Assembly: GCA_028284065.1 (NCBI GenBank)
Contig: JANQSJ010000008.1
Location: 1 to 64,000 of the forward strand
DNA length: 64,000 nucleotides
Direction of reading: 5' to 3'
Source: Parvularculaceae bacterium
Lineage (GTDB): Bacteria > Pseudomonadota > Alphaproteobacteria > Caulobacterales > Parvularculaceae
Positions 18,033 to 27,616 of this stretch are shown here, one piece after another. How positions within the stretch are numbered: position 1 is the first letter of the stretch; each line of letters starts with the position of its first letter. The notes beneath the pieces were generated by a model that was given only the letters and a program-made list of their open reading frames with translations, was not told where the DNA came from and made no database searches. The position numbers were made by a program, and so were the translations under genes.

Positions 18033-19001
18033 CTAGAGCTTCTCGCGGCTATCGACCGCCAGCCCCAGCGTCTCTTCAACGCCGAGCGCAAGATTGACGT
18101 TTTGAATGGCCTGAACCGCCGCGCCCTTCAACAGATTGTCGAGGGCGCACACGACGGCGAGATGGCGGCCATCCTCAGATGTCGCCGCGCCGCCGACAAG
18201 GGCGCCCAGCAGCTTGGCGCCGTCCTTCAGCGACGGCGGCGGGCCTTGGACTTCAATCAGGCATTCATCCCCGTACGCATTTTCATAAAGGACCCTTGCG
18301 TCTTCCGGGGAAAGAGGGCTTGAGAGCGGCGCATGGGCGGTGACAATAAGCCCCTGAAACGCCGGATGCACGTGCGGCGTCAACCGCACCGGCATGCCGA
18401 ACCTGTGCGCAACCTCGCGCTCATGTTTGTGGCCCACAAGCGCGTAGGGCAGGAGGTTGTCGGCGAGCGCGGCGACGTCATTGCGCGCGTTGGGCGTCGA
18501 CCCGGCGCCGGAATATCCGGATACGCCGAATACGGACGGCGCGCCGGCAAGCCGATCGACAACCGGCGCAAGCGCCAACTGGGCCGCAGTCGCATAACAC
18601 CCAGGGTTCGCGATACGGCGGGCGCCCCGCAGGGCCGCGCGGTTGAGTTCCGGCAGGCCGTACGCCCAATCGTCGTCGAACCGTCGGTCCGCGGATAAAT
18701 CGATCAAGACGCGTTGCGGCGCGAGGCGCTCGAACGCCTCGACAAAAGGCGCCCCGGCGCCGTCGGGCAGGGCGAGGAATACCGCATCCGCTCGCCTCTT
18801 CGCCGCTTCTTCCGGCGTGAGGTTTTCAAACCGGCACTCGTCCTTGTCTTCCGGCGCGATGTCCGAAACAGGCCGACCAGCGAATTCGCGGCTCGACGCG
18901 TAGGCGAGCATCAGTTGCGGGTGGCCGGCGATCAACCGGATGAGCTCTCGGCCAGTGTGCCCTCGCGCGCCGATCAATCCGATGAGAAATGGTTCACTCA
19001 T
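18033..19001 (-). CDS. argC: N-acetyl-gamma-glutamyl-phosphate reductase
   Basis: A 322-residue cytoplasmic enzyme that reduces N-acetylglutamyl phosphate to the semialdehyde with NADPH, the third step of arginine synthesis. The N-terminal Rossmann turn is GARGHTGRELIRL. The catalytic cysteine sits in ANPGCYATA, and a conserved histidine block is seen in VRLTPHVHPAFQGL. It is last of three arginine genes on the minus strand; only 12 bases separate it from the fused argBA gene, so one transcript is likely. Length and motifs match the type 1 ArgC family. Confidence 0.95.
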   Translation of the reverse strand: MSEPFLIGLIGARGHTGRELIRLIAGHPQLMLAYASSREFAGRPVSDIAPEDKDECRFENLTPEEAAKRRADAVFLALPDGAGAPFVEAFERLAPQRVLIDLSADRRFDDDWAYGLPELNRAALRGARRIANPGCYATAAQLALAPVVDRLAGAPSVFGVSGYSGAGSTPNARNDVAALADNLLPYALVGHKHEREVAHRFGMPVRLTPHVHPAFQGLIVTAHAPLSSPLSPEDARVLYENAYGDECLIEVQGPPPSLKDGAKLLGALVGGAATSEDGRHLAVVCALDNLLKGAAVQAIQNVNLALGVEETLGLAVDSREKL

Positions 19002-19013
19002 ACGCCATCGCCC

Positions 19014-20333
19014 TCACCTGTCCTCTTGAAAGGAGGACGGCAGCGCCGCAATCCTCTCAACATTCGGACCGATCTTGGCGAAATCCTCTTCGCCGATCCA
19101 GAAAACCGTCCAGTCCCCACGGCGCGCCGAGCCAGCGGCGACCTCATGATAGAAAGCGTTAAAGCCATTCGATGTGCGGGACCGCCAATAGAATGCCGGC
19201 GTGCGCTTCGTGAACTGGCGCCATACCGTCCGCGACAGGCCCTCCCCGCGCGCGTCGTCGGTCACGGCGAACTTGTCCAGATAAATAAACCCGTCAATCT
19301 TCGACAGGATCGCCCCGGCGCGGTAACTCTCCGACAGATGCGCCTCATGAAGGCTTACGAGGTCCCACCAGTCGGGCTTCAAGGCGCGACCGAAACCGTC
19401 CTCGACGAGCGCCACCAAACGCCGCTCATCGATCTCCGGTTTGTCCGTCAGTATCTGGATCTCTTCGCCCTTACGCACGAGCGTTCCCGAACCGCCATGG
19501 GTGAATAGCTCGCGAATAAGGCCTGCAGGGTTGGTCAGGGAGACAGATGACGAGAGCGGCAGATCCTCCAGAAGGCGTTTGACCTCCTGCAGCTTCAGCC
19601 GCATGCCCCCTTGCACCCATTCGGCGGCCATCAGACGATCATAATCCGTGGCGAGATTGATGGAGTGCATCACCTGCCCCTGCCGGTCGAGGAGCCCGCC
19701 GACGCCGGTAAGAAATATCACCTTCATGGGTTGCAGGGCGGCGACGACGGCCCTGGTCGCGGCGTCGCCATTGACGTTCAGGAGTTGGCCGCCCGGCGCG
19801 ACGCCGATGCAGGTGAGAATTGGCACCGCCCCGGATTGCACCGCCGAGGCCAGCATGCCTTGGCGCACCTTGGTGGGCTCGCCCACAAGGCCGAATTTAT
19901 CCCTGTCCAGATAGTCCGCCTCTATTGCGCCCCAGACGAGGCCGTCGGCGGCGACGCCCTGCGCGCGCACCGCCTCGACAAGGCTGATATTGGCGCCGAC
20001 GAACACATCGCGGGCGACGTCCATCGCCTCGGCGCTGGTTGCGCGCAGCCCCTCGATCTTCGGCGCGTCGATATTCCGTTCGGCGAGCGCGTCATCGAGC
20101 TGTGGTCCGCCGCCATGGATCACGACGGGCGTCAGGCCCACCGTGTGCAGGAACGCGATCGCGGCCGCGGTTTCCTCCAATTGGTCGCGGATGATCGCGC
20201 CGCCGATCTTGATGACGGCAAAGCGCGTCTCTCCGACCTCGGCGAAGCGCTGGAGATAGGAACGTATCTCTTTCCCATCCGCCATGTTGGACAGGAGCTT
20301 GACGATTGTCGCGCGGGTGGATGTGGCGGTCAT
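19014..20333 (-). CDS. Fused acetylglutamate kinase / N-acetylglutamate synthase (NAGS-K)
   Basis: A 439-residue bifunctional enzyme. Residues about 30-290 are an amino-acid-kinase domain, with IKIGGAIIRD at the start and VIHGGGPQLD as the substrate-binding block. Residues about 295-435 are a vertebrate-like N-acetyltransferase domain (DUF619/NAT type) with DKFAVTDDARGEGLSRTVW and the FYWRSR block. Such fusions are known from Xanthomonas and Maricaulis and make and then phosphorylate N-acetylglutamate. The protein therefore covers both the first and second steps. It lies between argF' and argC with gaps of only 15 and 12 bases. Arginine feedback is expected from the family but cannot be read from the sequence. 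Confidence 0.9.
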   Translation of the reverse strand: MTATSTRATIVKLLSNMADGKEIRSYLQRFAEVGETRFAVIKIGGAIIRDQLEETAAAIAFLHTVGLTPVVIHGGGPQLDDALAERNIDAPKIEGLRATSAEAMDVARDVFVGANISLVEAVRAQGVAADGLVWGAIEADYLDRDKFGLVGEPTKVRQGMLASAVQSGAVPILTCIGVAPGGQLLNVNGDAATRAVVAALQPMKVIFLTGVGGLLDRQGQVMHSINLATDYDRLMAAEWVQGGMRLKLQEVKRLLEDLPLSSSVSLTNPAGLIRELFTHGGSGTLVRKGEEIQILTDKPEIDERRLVALVEDGFGRALKPDWWDLVSLHEAHLSESYRAGAILSKIDGFIYLDKFAVTDDARGEGLSRTVWRQFTKRTPAFYWRSRTSNGFNAFYHEVAAGSARRGDWTVFWIGEEDFAKIGPNVERIAALPSSFQEDR

Positions 20334-20348
20334 GGATTGTTCATCGGG

Positions 20349-21359
20349 TTAACTCGCCAGCGCCTTCATGATCGCCTTTTGCACGTGCAGGCGGTTTTCC
20401 GCCTCGTCGTAAGCGACGCAATTCGGCCCATCAAAGACGGCGTCGGTTATCTTGACGTTGCGGCGCATGGGCAAGCAGTGAGAGACCAGCGCATCGTTCG
20501 TGCGCCGCATTTTCTCTTCATCGACGATGAAATGCCTGTAGCGGTCCCGGATATCCTTCTCCGGGGCCCATTCGCCGAAGTAAGGTAGCGCGCCCCAGCT
20601 CTTCGCGTAGACGACCTCCGCGCCGTCATAGGCCTCATCAATGTCGTGGGTGACCCGCAACTTAAGCCCGTTCGCTTTGCAGTCGGCGGCTGCGAGCTCC
20701 ATGTAGCGGCGATCGAGGACATATTCTTCCGTCGGACAGAGGAGCGTTACGTCCATGCCGAACTTCGCCGCGATGATGAGGCCGGAATTTGCGACGGCGG
20801 TGTTGAGCGGCTTGGGGTGATAGGTCCAGGTGAGGACGTACTTCTTCCCGTCAAGCCCGCCTCGGCCGTCGCGTTCGAACCGATCCTGGAGCGCCATCAC
20901 ATGGGCGAGCTCCTGGCATGGATGGGTGATCGTCTCCATATTTATAACCGGTACGGAGGAATACTTGGCGAACGCCGTGATGACCTTGTCCTTGCGGTCC
21001 TCCGACCAGTCGACGAATTTCGGGAAGGCGCGCACGCCGATCAGATCGACATATCGCGAAAGCACCGCCGCCGCTTCGCGCACATGCTCCTCCGCATCGC
21101 CGTCCATGACGACGCCGTCCTCGAACTCCAGCGGCCACATGCCGCCGGATGGCGACAGCACGATCGCATGGCCGCCGAGCTGCTGGACTCCCACATCAAA
21201 AGATGTGCGCGTGCGCAGCGAATTATTTAGAAAGAGGAGCGCGACGGTCTTGTCCTTCAGCGCGCCGCCGATTGGCGAGGCCTGCATGGCGCGGGCGTCG
21301 TCGATGAGCGCCTGTAGCTCGCGACGCGTCCAATCCGCAGTCGTTAAGAAGTGTCTCAT
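20349..21359 (-). CDS. argF': N-acetylornithine carbamoyltransferase
   Basis: A 336-residue transcarbamylase. It carries SLRTRTSFDVG as the carbamoyl-phosphate loop, HPCQELAH, YHPKPLNTAVANS, and the HCLPMRRN block. The insert MDGDAEEH and the overall pattern follow the Xanthomonas acetylornithine transcarbamylase closely, rather than ordinary ornithine transcarbamylase (STRTR and HP-x-Q). The enzyme would carbamoylate N-acetylornithine, so acetylation is kept until after citrulline formation. A GGAG box precedes the ATG at 21359. It is first in the argF'-argBA-argC run and divergent from pepN. Substrate choice is inferred from motifs and neighbours. Confidence 0.9.
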   Translation of the reverse strand: MRHFLTTADWTRRELQALIDDARAMQASPIGGALKDKTVALLFLNNSLRTRTSFDVGVQQLGGHAIVLSPSGGMWPLEFEDGVVMDGDAEEHVREAAAVLSRYVDLIGVRAFPKFVDWSEDRKDKVITAFAKYSSVPVINMETITHPCQELAHVMALQDRFERDGRGGLDGKKYVLTWTYHPKPLNTAVANSGLIIAAKFGMDVTLLCPTEEYVLDRRYMELAAADCKANGLKLRVTHDIDEAYDGAEVVYAKSWGALPYFGEWAPEKDIRDRYRHFIVDEEKMRRTNDALVSHCLPMRRNVKITDAVFDGPNCVAYDEAENRLHVQKAIMKALAS

Positions 21360-21592
21360 GTCGGCTCCTCTGGCGCCAAGCGGCGGCGCGCCCGGCTTAA
21401 CGCGGCTCGACGGCGCGTCGAGAGATGTCGATAGGAGGTCGCGTGACGGGGTTCAAGTCCGCCGAAACGCGGGCGGACACGCTGGCGCTTGGAGGCGCGA
21501 GCCGGATGCGTTACCCGTGGCGCTTTCGATCGCTCGCAAGCGACGCCGCGCCTGAGCCCGGAGCCCGGAAACCCGAAACAAGGAGATCACCC

Positions 21593-24214
21593 ATGCGGAC
21601 CGACGTCGCGCCGCCGCCCACTCGCCTCGCCGACTACCGGCCGACGGACTACGCCGTCGATGCGGTATCGCTTGACGTAAGGCTCGACCCCGCACGGACG
21701 ATCGTCCGTTCCGAACTGAAAGTGCGCCGACGCGAAGGCGTGGAGGATGGCGCATCGCTGCGGCTCGACGGGGAGGCGCTGGAGCTTGTTGCCATCGCCA
21801 TTGACGGAGTAGCGCTGTCCTCCGATCAGTATTCGCTCGATGAAAAGTATCTGACGCTGAAGACCCCGCCGGCTGTATTCACGCTATCGGTTGAAACGGC
21901 GTGCGCGCCCGAGGCGAACACCGCGCTCTCAGGCCTCTATCTTTCGAACGGCATGTTCTGCACCCAATGCGAGGCGGAAGGCTTTCGGCGCATTACCTAT
22001 TATCTCGACCGGCCGGACATTCTCTCGGTCTTCACGGTGCGGATCGAGGCCGACAAGGACGCTTATCCGGTCCTGCTCGCTAATGGCGACAAGATCAACA
22101 GCGGCGACCTCGATGGCGGCCGCCACTTCGCAGTATGGCGCGATCCCCACCCGAAACCGGCTTACCTCTTTGCCCTGGTGGGCGGCGATCTTGTCGCCGT
22201 AGAGGACGGTTTCACGACGCGATCGGGGCACGATGTCGCGCTGAAGGTCTTTGTTCAGGCCGAAAACGCGGACAAATGCGCCTATACCCTCGATTCCCTG
22301 AAGCGCGCGATGAAATGGGACGAGGAAGCGTTCGGCCGCGAGTACGATCTCGACACGTTCATGATCGTCGCAGTAGACCATTTCAACTTCGGCGCGATGG
22401 AGAACAAGGGCCTAAACATCTTTAACTCCGCCTACGTCCTCGCCTCGCCCGAGACCGCGACGGATCAGGACTATGAGAACATCGAATCCATCGTCGCCCA
22501 TGAATACTTCCACAATTGGTCCGGCAACCGCGTCACCCTGCGCGACTGGTTTCAGCTGTGCCTCAAGGAAGGCTTCACCGTGTTCCGCGACCAGGAGTTT
22601 TCGGCTGACATGCGCGACCGATCGGTCCAACGCATAAAGGACGTACGCAGGCTGTTGAGTCATCAGTTTCCGGAGGACGCAGGACCGCTGTCCCATCCGC
22701 CGCGCCCGGATCAGTTTATCACGATTGACAACTTCTACACCGCGACTGTCTACGAAAAAGGCGCAGAAATAGTCCGCATGCTCAAGACGATGCTCGGACC
22801 GGAGACATTTCGCAAGGCGAGCGACCTTTACTTCGAACGCCATGACGGCGAGGCGGCGACGGTGGAGGACTTCGCCAGGGCGATGGCCGACGCGTCCGGC
22901 CTTGACCTGTCGCAATTCAGCCTGTGGTGGACGCAAGCCGGGGCGCCGCGGGTAGAGGCGTCGATCGCTCCGAGCGGCGACGGCCGGCTTGTCGCCACGC
23001 TGTCGCAGGACACCGATCCGCCACGCGCGATACCAGTCGGATACGCTGTGGTCGGCGCCGCAAGTGGGCGGGTGATGCGCGAAGGGCTCGTGACTCTCGA
23101 CCAGACGTCACAGCGTTTCGATCTCACGCCCGAGCCCCATGAAGGGGAACCCGGAGATACGCGGGAAGGCGCAACTGAACGGCCGCTCGCCTCGCTGTTC
23201 ACGCATTTCTCGGCTCCTGTGGTGGTCGACATCGACCGCCCGCTCGACGAGAGGGCTGCGCTCGCGAAGTCGGACCCCGACCCATTCAACCGCTGGTCGG
23301 CGGTCGACGGCCTATGGCGTGACGCCTGTCTTGCAGAGGCGGGACGACGCAAAGAAGTGGAAGCCGACGAGGCGGTCGCAGGGCTCGGCGCGGCGCTGCA
23401 CGCGGCGCTCGCCGACCAAGCGCTTGCCCCGGCGTTCACAGCGCAGCTTCTCATGGCGCCAAGCCCCGGCGACCTGACGCAAGGCCTTGACGAACTCGAC
23501 CCGCCCCGCCTCGTCAGAGCGCGCGCGACGATCCGCGGCCGCATCGCCGCGCTGCTGGAGACGCCGCTCACAGAAGCGTTCGAACGCTCGCAGACGCCGG
23601 GCCCCTTCGATCCGTCATCCGGGCAAGCCGGCAAACGCGCGCTTAAGAATGCAGCGCTTTCGCTGCTCGTCGAAGCGGGACACGACACGCGCGCCGTCCG
23701 CCAGGCTGAGGCAGGCAGGAATATGACCGACGTCGCTGCGGCGGCGTCCATTCTGGCGCAAAGCGCGAGCGAGGCCCGCGACGATGTCCTAGAGAGATTT
23801 TACGATCGCTGGCGGACGAACGCCCTCGTCGTCAACAAATGGCTGGCATGGCGCGCGCTGCGCCCCGACGGCGAGGCCCTAAATGACGTCCGCAGCCTCC
23901 TCGAACACCCCGCCTATGACGAAGGGACGCCCAACAAAGTTCGCGCGCTCGTCGGAACCTTCGCCAATCTCAATCTCTCAAACTTTCACGCCGTCGACGG
24001 GTCGGGATACAATTTCCTTGCGGACCAGCTCATCCGGATCGACGGCCGCAATCCGCAGCTCGCGGCGCGGCTTGCCGGGGCGTTCGAAGTCTGGCGGCGC
24101 CTCGAATCGGGCCGTCGCTCTATCGCCCGCCATGCGCTGAGGCGCGTTGCCAATGCGGAGAAAACGTCGATGAACCTCAAGGAGATGGCCGCACGCCTGT
24201 TGGCTGGAGACTGA
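21593..24214 (+). CDS. pepN: Aminopeptidase N (M1 family)
   Basis: An 873-residue zinc aminopeptidase that trims N-terminal residues from peptides in the cytoplasm. The exopeptidase motif GAMEN is at 267-271 and the zinc motif HEYFH at 303-307, with the third ligand Glu in LKEGFTVFRDQE about 19 residues on. The C-terminal ~400 residues form the Ig-like and helical repeat domains of the E. coli PepN subfamily. The start at 21593 has AGGAG twelve bases ahead; an upstream in-frame start would add a 56-residue extension not seen in the family. No signal peptide. The kinase gene that follows is 150 bases away. Confidence 0.95.
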   Translation: MRTDVAPPPTRLADYRPTDYAVDAVSLDVRLDPARTIVRSELKVRRREGVEDGASLRLDGEALELVAIAIDGVALSSDQYSLDEKYLTLKTPPAVFTLSVETACAPEANTALSGLYLSNGMFCTQCEAEGFRRITYYLDRPDILSVFTVRIEADKDAYPVLLANGDKINSGDLDGGRHFAVWRDPHPKPAYLFALVGGDLVAVEDGFTTRSGHDVALKVFVQAENADKCAYTLDSLKRAMKWDEEAFGREYDLDTFMIVAVDHFNFGAMENKGLNIFNSAYVLASPETATDQDYENIESIVAHEYFHNWSGNRVTLRDWFQLCLKEGFTVFRDQEFSADMRDRSVQRIKDVRRLLSHQFPEDAGPLSHPPRPDQFITIDNFYTATVYEKGAEIVRMLKTMLGPETFRKASDLYFERHDGEAATVEDFARAMADASGLDLSQFSLWWTQAGAPRVEASIAPSGDGRLVATLSQDTDPPRAIPVGYAVVGAASGRVMREGLVTLDQTSQRFDLTPEPHEGEPGDTREGATERPLASLFTHFSAPVVVDIDRPLDERAALAKSDPDPFNRWSAVDGLWRDACLAEAGRRKEVEADEAVAGLGAALHAALADQALAPAFTAQLLMAPSPGDLTQGLDELDPPRLVRARATIRGRIAALLETPLTEAFERSQTPGPFDPSSGQAGKRALKNAALSLLVEAGHDTRAVRQAEAGRNMTDVAAAASILAQSASEARDDVLERFYDRWRTNALVVNKWLAWRALRPDGEALNDVRSLLEHPAYDEGTPNKVRALVGTFANLNLSNFHAVDGSGYNFLADQLIRIDGRNPQLAARLAGAFEVWRRLESGRRSIARHALRRVANAEKTSMNLKEMAARLLAGD

Positions 24215-24364
24215 TCGGCGCGGCGGCGCGTGACAGCGCCTGCCGAATAAGAATAGTTTACAAAACGTGAAGAAGATCCCGATAAGGGAGAGCCCTGCGC
24301 GGCGCGTCGGGAGACTGTCGTCGATCGCCGCAGGCCTGGCTACCGCATTGGATACTATTGCTCG

Positions 24365-26650
24365 ATGGCCAGTTGGCGAAACCCCGCACACGCCGAGACG
24401 CTTCGCGATACCTTGTCGCCGCGCAGGTTGTCCGCGCTGGCGGGGCTGTTCGTCCTGGCGCTCGGGGCGGTATTCTTAAGCAAAGCCAGCGAAGAAGCGT
24501 CGCTTCGCGCGACGGAAACCGCTTTGCGGACCTCGCAGGCGGCGGACGCATGCGCCAAGACGCTCAACCTCGCGGCGGTCACCGGACAGGATGGGCCGGC
24601 GCAGATCGCCGGGTGCCGTCCCGCCGCATCCGCCACCGCATATCTTGTCTCCAGCGGCGGCGACGTGTTGAGCCTCGCGGCGAGCGATGGCGCAGTCGGC
24701 CTCAGCGGCGCGGCGATCGCCGGGCTCGATTTCAGTCGGCGCGGCGACGAGAAGATTTCATATGATGGCGCGCGGCGCGTCTCCTGGCGGCCGCTCGATC
24801 GCGGCGGCGCGATCCTCATCGTCAGCCCAAACGGAGACATGTTTCGCCGCGCATCGCCCTATCTAACCTATTTCGTTCTCCTCGCCGCGATTTCGCTGGT
24901 GACGGCGTCGCTGATGATGGCGTTCTTACGGCAGAGTCGGGCGACGGCGCGGACGGCTGGGGCGCTTGAAACCCTGCGTCTGTCGAACGAAGCGATGGCT
25001 GCGGGACGCGCATCCCCGTGGCGGTTCGACCCCAAGATCCGAGCGGTTAGCTTCTCCAGGTCGCTGCTTGAACCGCTTGGACTCGGGGCCCGTGATCGGG
25101 CCTTTACGCTGCGCGAGATCAGCGCGCTGACCCATCCTGAGGACTTGCGCGCCGCAATCGCGATATTTAGCGGCAATGGCGCAGGAACAGTTGATGGCGT
25201 CATACGCCTACGCGATCCGTCGGGCGGATGGTCGCGCGTTTACTTCCGCACTTCACGGGACGCGACCCGACTGAAGCGATCCGGCGTCGCGATCGACCTC
25301 GCCGGAACGGACGCCGTCGCGCCGGCCGCCGCCATCGCCCAGTTACGGCTGAAGGACGCGATCGAGAGCATCACCGAGGCGTTTGTTCTTTGGGACGGGC
25401 GCGGCCGCCTCGCTGTTTGGAACCGACGGTTCGCGAACATCTTTCGCTTTTCCCCCGACGCGCTGAAGCCTGGCCTTTCCGCGGAGGAGGTCGCAGCCCG
25501 CGCCAGGGTGGGACGCGAGATCATGGTCGAGCACTTTTCGCCGGCCGCTGCGGACGCCGAGGAAACAGCCGAGATCGCGCTGCCGCGCAGTCGCTGGATC
25601 AGCGTTTCGAGACGGCGCACAGCCGAGGGCGGCCTCGTCTGCGTCGCCGCCAATGTCACAGACGCCAAGCGCCGCGCGATTGCGCAGCGCCGGCGCGAAG
25701 ACGAGTTAAAGTCGCTCGTCGCAGATCTGGAAGCGTCACGCGCTGAACTTGCCGAGACGATGCGCAATTACCAGCTTGAAAAGCGCCGGGCGGAAGAAGC
25801 AAACCACGCCAAAAGCGAGTTCCTGGCCAATATGAGTCATGAGCTGCGGACGCCGCTCAACGCCATCAATGGATTTTCCGAAATCATGCAGGCGGAAATC
25901 TATGGGCCCCTCGGCAATCCGAAGTACAAGGAATATGTCACGGATATTCTATCGAGCGGTCGCCATCTTCTCGAGCTCATCGACGACGTCCTAGACATGT
26001 CTAAGATCGAGGCCGGCAAGGTGCGCCTTGAACTCGGCCGGGTGGAGCTTGAAAAATCGCTCGAGGAATGCGCGCGCCTCGTCGCGAAGCGCGCATCGGA
26101 TGCTGGCGTTCGCCTTGAAACGAGCGTCGCGCATGCGCCCGCCGCCTACGCAGATCCGCGCGCCGTGAAGCAGGTGATTCTCAACCTGCTCGTCAACGCA
26201 ATCAAGTTCACGCCGGCCGGCGGAGAGATCACGCTTACCGTTGAGGCCGACCTTAACTGCGTATCCATCATAGTCGCTGACAGCGGCGTCGGGATCGCGC
26301 CGGAGCACCTCACGCGTCTAGGCGCGCCCTTCGAGCTTGCGCGCGAAGAGTTCTCAAAGTCGCGCCGGGGTTCGGGCCTCGGCCTTGCCTTGTCAACCTC
26401 GCTTATGCGGCTGCAGAGCGGGCTGCTGGCGATTTCTTCCGAGGCTGGGCGCGGGACCGTCGCCTGCGTCGTCTTTCCGCGACGCGTCGGCGCAAAGACG
26501 CGCCTGCCAAGGTATCTCCGGGGCAAGGCGCGCATTCTCACCGCCACGCCGTCGGCGCTCAAACCAGCGATTTCAGAAGCGCCGGCAGCCCCGGCGCCGC
26601 GCAAGACGTCGGGCCGACCGCGTCTGCGCCGACAACAGGCGGCCGAATAG
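24365..26650 (+). CDS. PleC/DivJ-like membrane sensor histidine kinase with PAS regions
   Basis: A 761-residue kinase. Two membrane segments (about 18-37 and 160-180) flank a periplasmic region. PAS-like regions lie at about 205-310 and 320-430, then a coiled coil. HisKA has the phosphoacceptor His492 in [21 protein letters not shown], and HATPase has NLLVNAIKFT, DSGVGIA and GSGLGLAL. The HisKA sequence, with INGFSEIMQAE-x-YGPLG, is of the type seen in PleC and DivJ of alphaproteobacterial cell-cycle circuits. A basic, Pro/Ala-rich tail of about 50 residues ends the protein. No receiver is attached, so the partner would be a DivK/PleD-like regulator elsewhere. The specific PleC assignment is inference. 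Confidence 0.8.
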   Translation: MASWRNPAHAETLRDTLSPRRLSALAGLFVLALGAVFLSKASEEASLRATETALRTSQAADACAKTLNLAAVTGQDGPAQIAGCRPAASATAYLVSSGGDVLSLAASDGAVGLSGAAIAGLDFSRRGDEKISYDGARRVSWRPLDRGGAILIVSPNGDMFRRASPYLTYFVLLAAISLVTASLMMAFLRQSRATARTAGALETLRLSNEAMAAGRASPWRFDPKIRAVSFSRSLLEPLGLGARDRAFTLREISALTHPEDLRAAIAIFSGNGAGTVDGVIRLRDPSGGWSRVYFRTSRDATRLKRSGVAIDLAGTDAVAPAAAIAQLRLKDAIESITEAFVLWDGRGRLAVWNRRFANIFRFSPDALKPGLSAEEVAARARVGREIMVEHFSPAAADAEETAEIALPRSRWISVSRRRTAEGGLVCVAANVTDAKRRAIAQRRREDELKSLVADLEASRAELAETMRNYQLEKRRAEEANHAKSEFLANMSHELRTPLNAINGFSEIMQAEIYGPLGNPKYKEYVTDILSSGRHLLELIDDVLDMSKIEAGKVRLELGRVELEKSLEECARLVAKRASDAGVRLETSVAHAPAAYADPRAVKQVILNLLVNAIKFTPAGGEITLTVEADLNCVSIIVADSGVGIAPEHLTRLGAPFELAREEFSKSRRGSGLGLALSTSLMRLQSGLLAISSEAGRGTVACVVFPRRVGAKTRLPRYLRGKARILTATPSALKPAISEAPAAPAPRKTSGRPRLRRQQAAE

Positions 26651-26687
26651 TCGCGGACGCTGGGGTAGAGCTGTTCCGCCTACAGCA

Positions 26688-27209
26688 TTAATGCGGCGGC
26701 TTCGTAGCGCGTTCTTCGTCACGCCTGAACCGTCGTCCTCTGCGTCGGGTCTGCCTGTCCGAGAAGGCGGCGACAATCTCCTTGCGTTCATCAGGGGGCA
26801 GGGATTCGAAAACGGTCAGCAGAAGATCCGTCCGCCGCTCTTCCCGTGATGAATGAAATTCCATCATTTCCTGAAGAGCCGCGCGCGCCTCCTCGCGATC
26901 AAAAGGCTCTGCGGACAGCGCATCTCGGACCGCGCGGCGCAATTCCAGGCTCCTGCGTCGATCGCGACGAATCTCACCCATGTCCGGCCGTATCGCCTCG
27001 CGAACCGCGGCGCGCGCATTGTCGGACAAGGACAACGCCTGTCCCAACGCGCGGCTTGGCGGACCGCCGCCGGCGCGACGCGGCGCGCCCGGACCTCCGA
27101 AATCGCGCTCGATCGTGTCGCCAGTCGTCAGCCGACCCGCCACAAATCCGCCGAAGAACACATTAGCGGCGAGGGACGCAGCGAGCGCGATTGTCACTCC
27201 GCGTCCCAT
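26688..27209 (-). CDS. Periplasmic Spy/ZraP-like (heavy-metal sensor type) protein
   Basis: A 173-residue protein with an N-terminal membrane/signal segment (residues 5-25) and a helical, strongly Arg/Glu-rich periplasmic part. The spacing of LSLSDNARAAVREAIRPDM, then REEARAALQEM, then LPPDERKEIVAAF recalls the LTxxQ helical repeats of the CpxP/Spy/ZraP group and the heavy-metal-resistance family (PF13801), which act as periplasmic chaperones or metal-stress sensors. Its first 16 bases overlap the preceding gene. It ends a minus-strand run with an ECF sigma factor, suggesting membership in an envelope-stress unit. No metal-binding cluster is obvious, so a metal role is not supported by the sequence alone. 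Confidence 0.65.
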   Translation of the reverse strand: MGRGVTIALAASLAANVFFGGFVAGRLTTGDTIERDFGGPGAPRRAGGGPPSRALGQALSLSDNARAAVREAIRPDMGEIRRDRRRSLELRRAVRDALSAEPFDREEARAALQEMMEFHSSREERRTDLLLTVFESLPPDERKEIVAAFSDRQTRRRGRRFRRDEERATKPPH

Positions 27210-27616
27210 AACCCCTCCAGGCCGTCATCAACCCCCGCCGCGAGCGCCGATTCGAAATAGGCGACCGCCATGTCCTCCTCGGCCCCGCCACCCGCCGAAG
27301 CGGCGCCGGTCATAAATCCGACGACGCCGAAAAGGGCGAGCGCGCCGCCCTTTGCGAACCGTCCGACCAGGGACGCGCCGTCGACGATGCGGCCGAAAAC
27401 CTTCTGCAACGGACGTGGCGCGCCGCCAGCCGTCTCGGCCGCACTTACCACGCGATCAAAATCCGAAAGCATCCGCGCCTGAAGCGCCTCGCCGGCCGCA
27501 GGGGCCGCAGCCACATCCAGGATTTGGGACAGAACCGCATCGGAGTCGCCTGCGGATGAACTCTCCGCCGCGCCATCGCCCGCAGGCGCGCCCCTGAGAT
27601 CGTCATTGCTCGTCAT
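27194..27616 (-). CDS. Hypothetical single-pass membrane protein, anti-sigma candidate
   Basis: A 140-residue protein of no recognised family. The N-terminal ~60 residues are acidic and Ala/Ser-rich, and one hydrophobic segment lies at about 90-112. The C-terminal part is short and acidic. The start codon overlaps the stop codon of the ECF sigma gene (TAAATG), and the gene is followed, with a 16-base overlap, by the Spy-like gene. This is the usual place of an anti-sigma factor, and an acidic cytoplasmic arm followed by a membrane anchor is compatible with that role. No zinc-binding HxxxCxxC motif is present, so it would not be a classical ZAS anti-sigma factor. Role inferred from position. 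Confidence 0.6.
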   Translation of the reverse strand: MTSNDDLRGAPAGDGAAESSSAGDSDAVLSQILDVAAAPAAGEALQARMLSDFDRVVSAAETAGGAPRPLQKVFGRIVDGASLVGRFAKGGALALFGVVGFMTGAASAGGGAEEDMAVAYFESALAAGVDDGLEGLWDAE

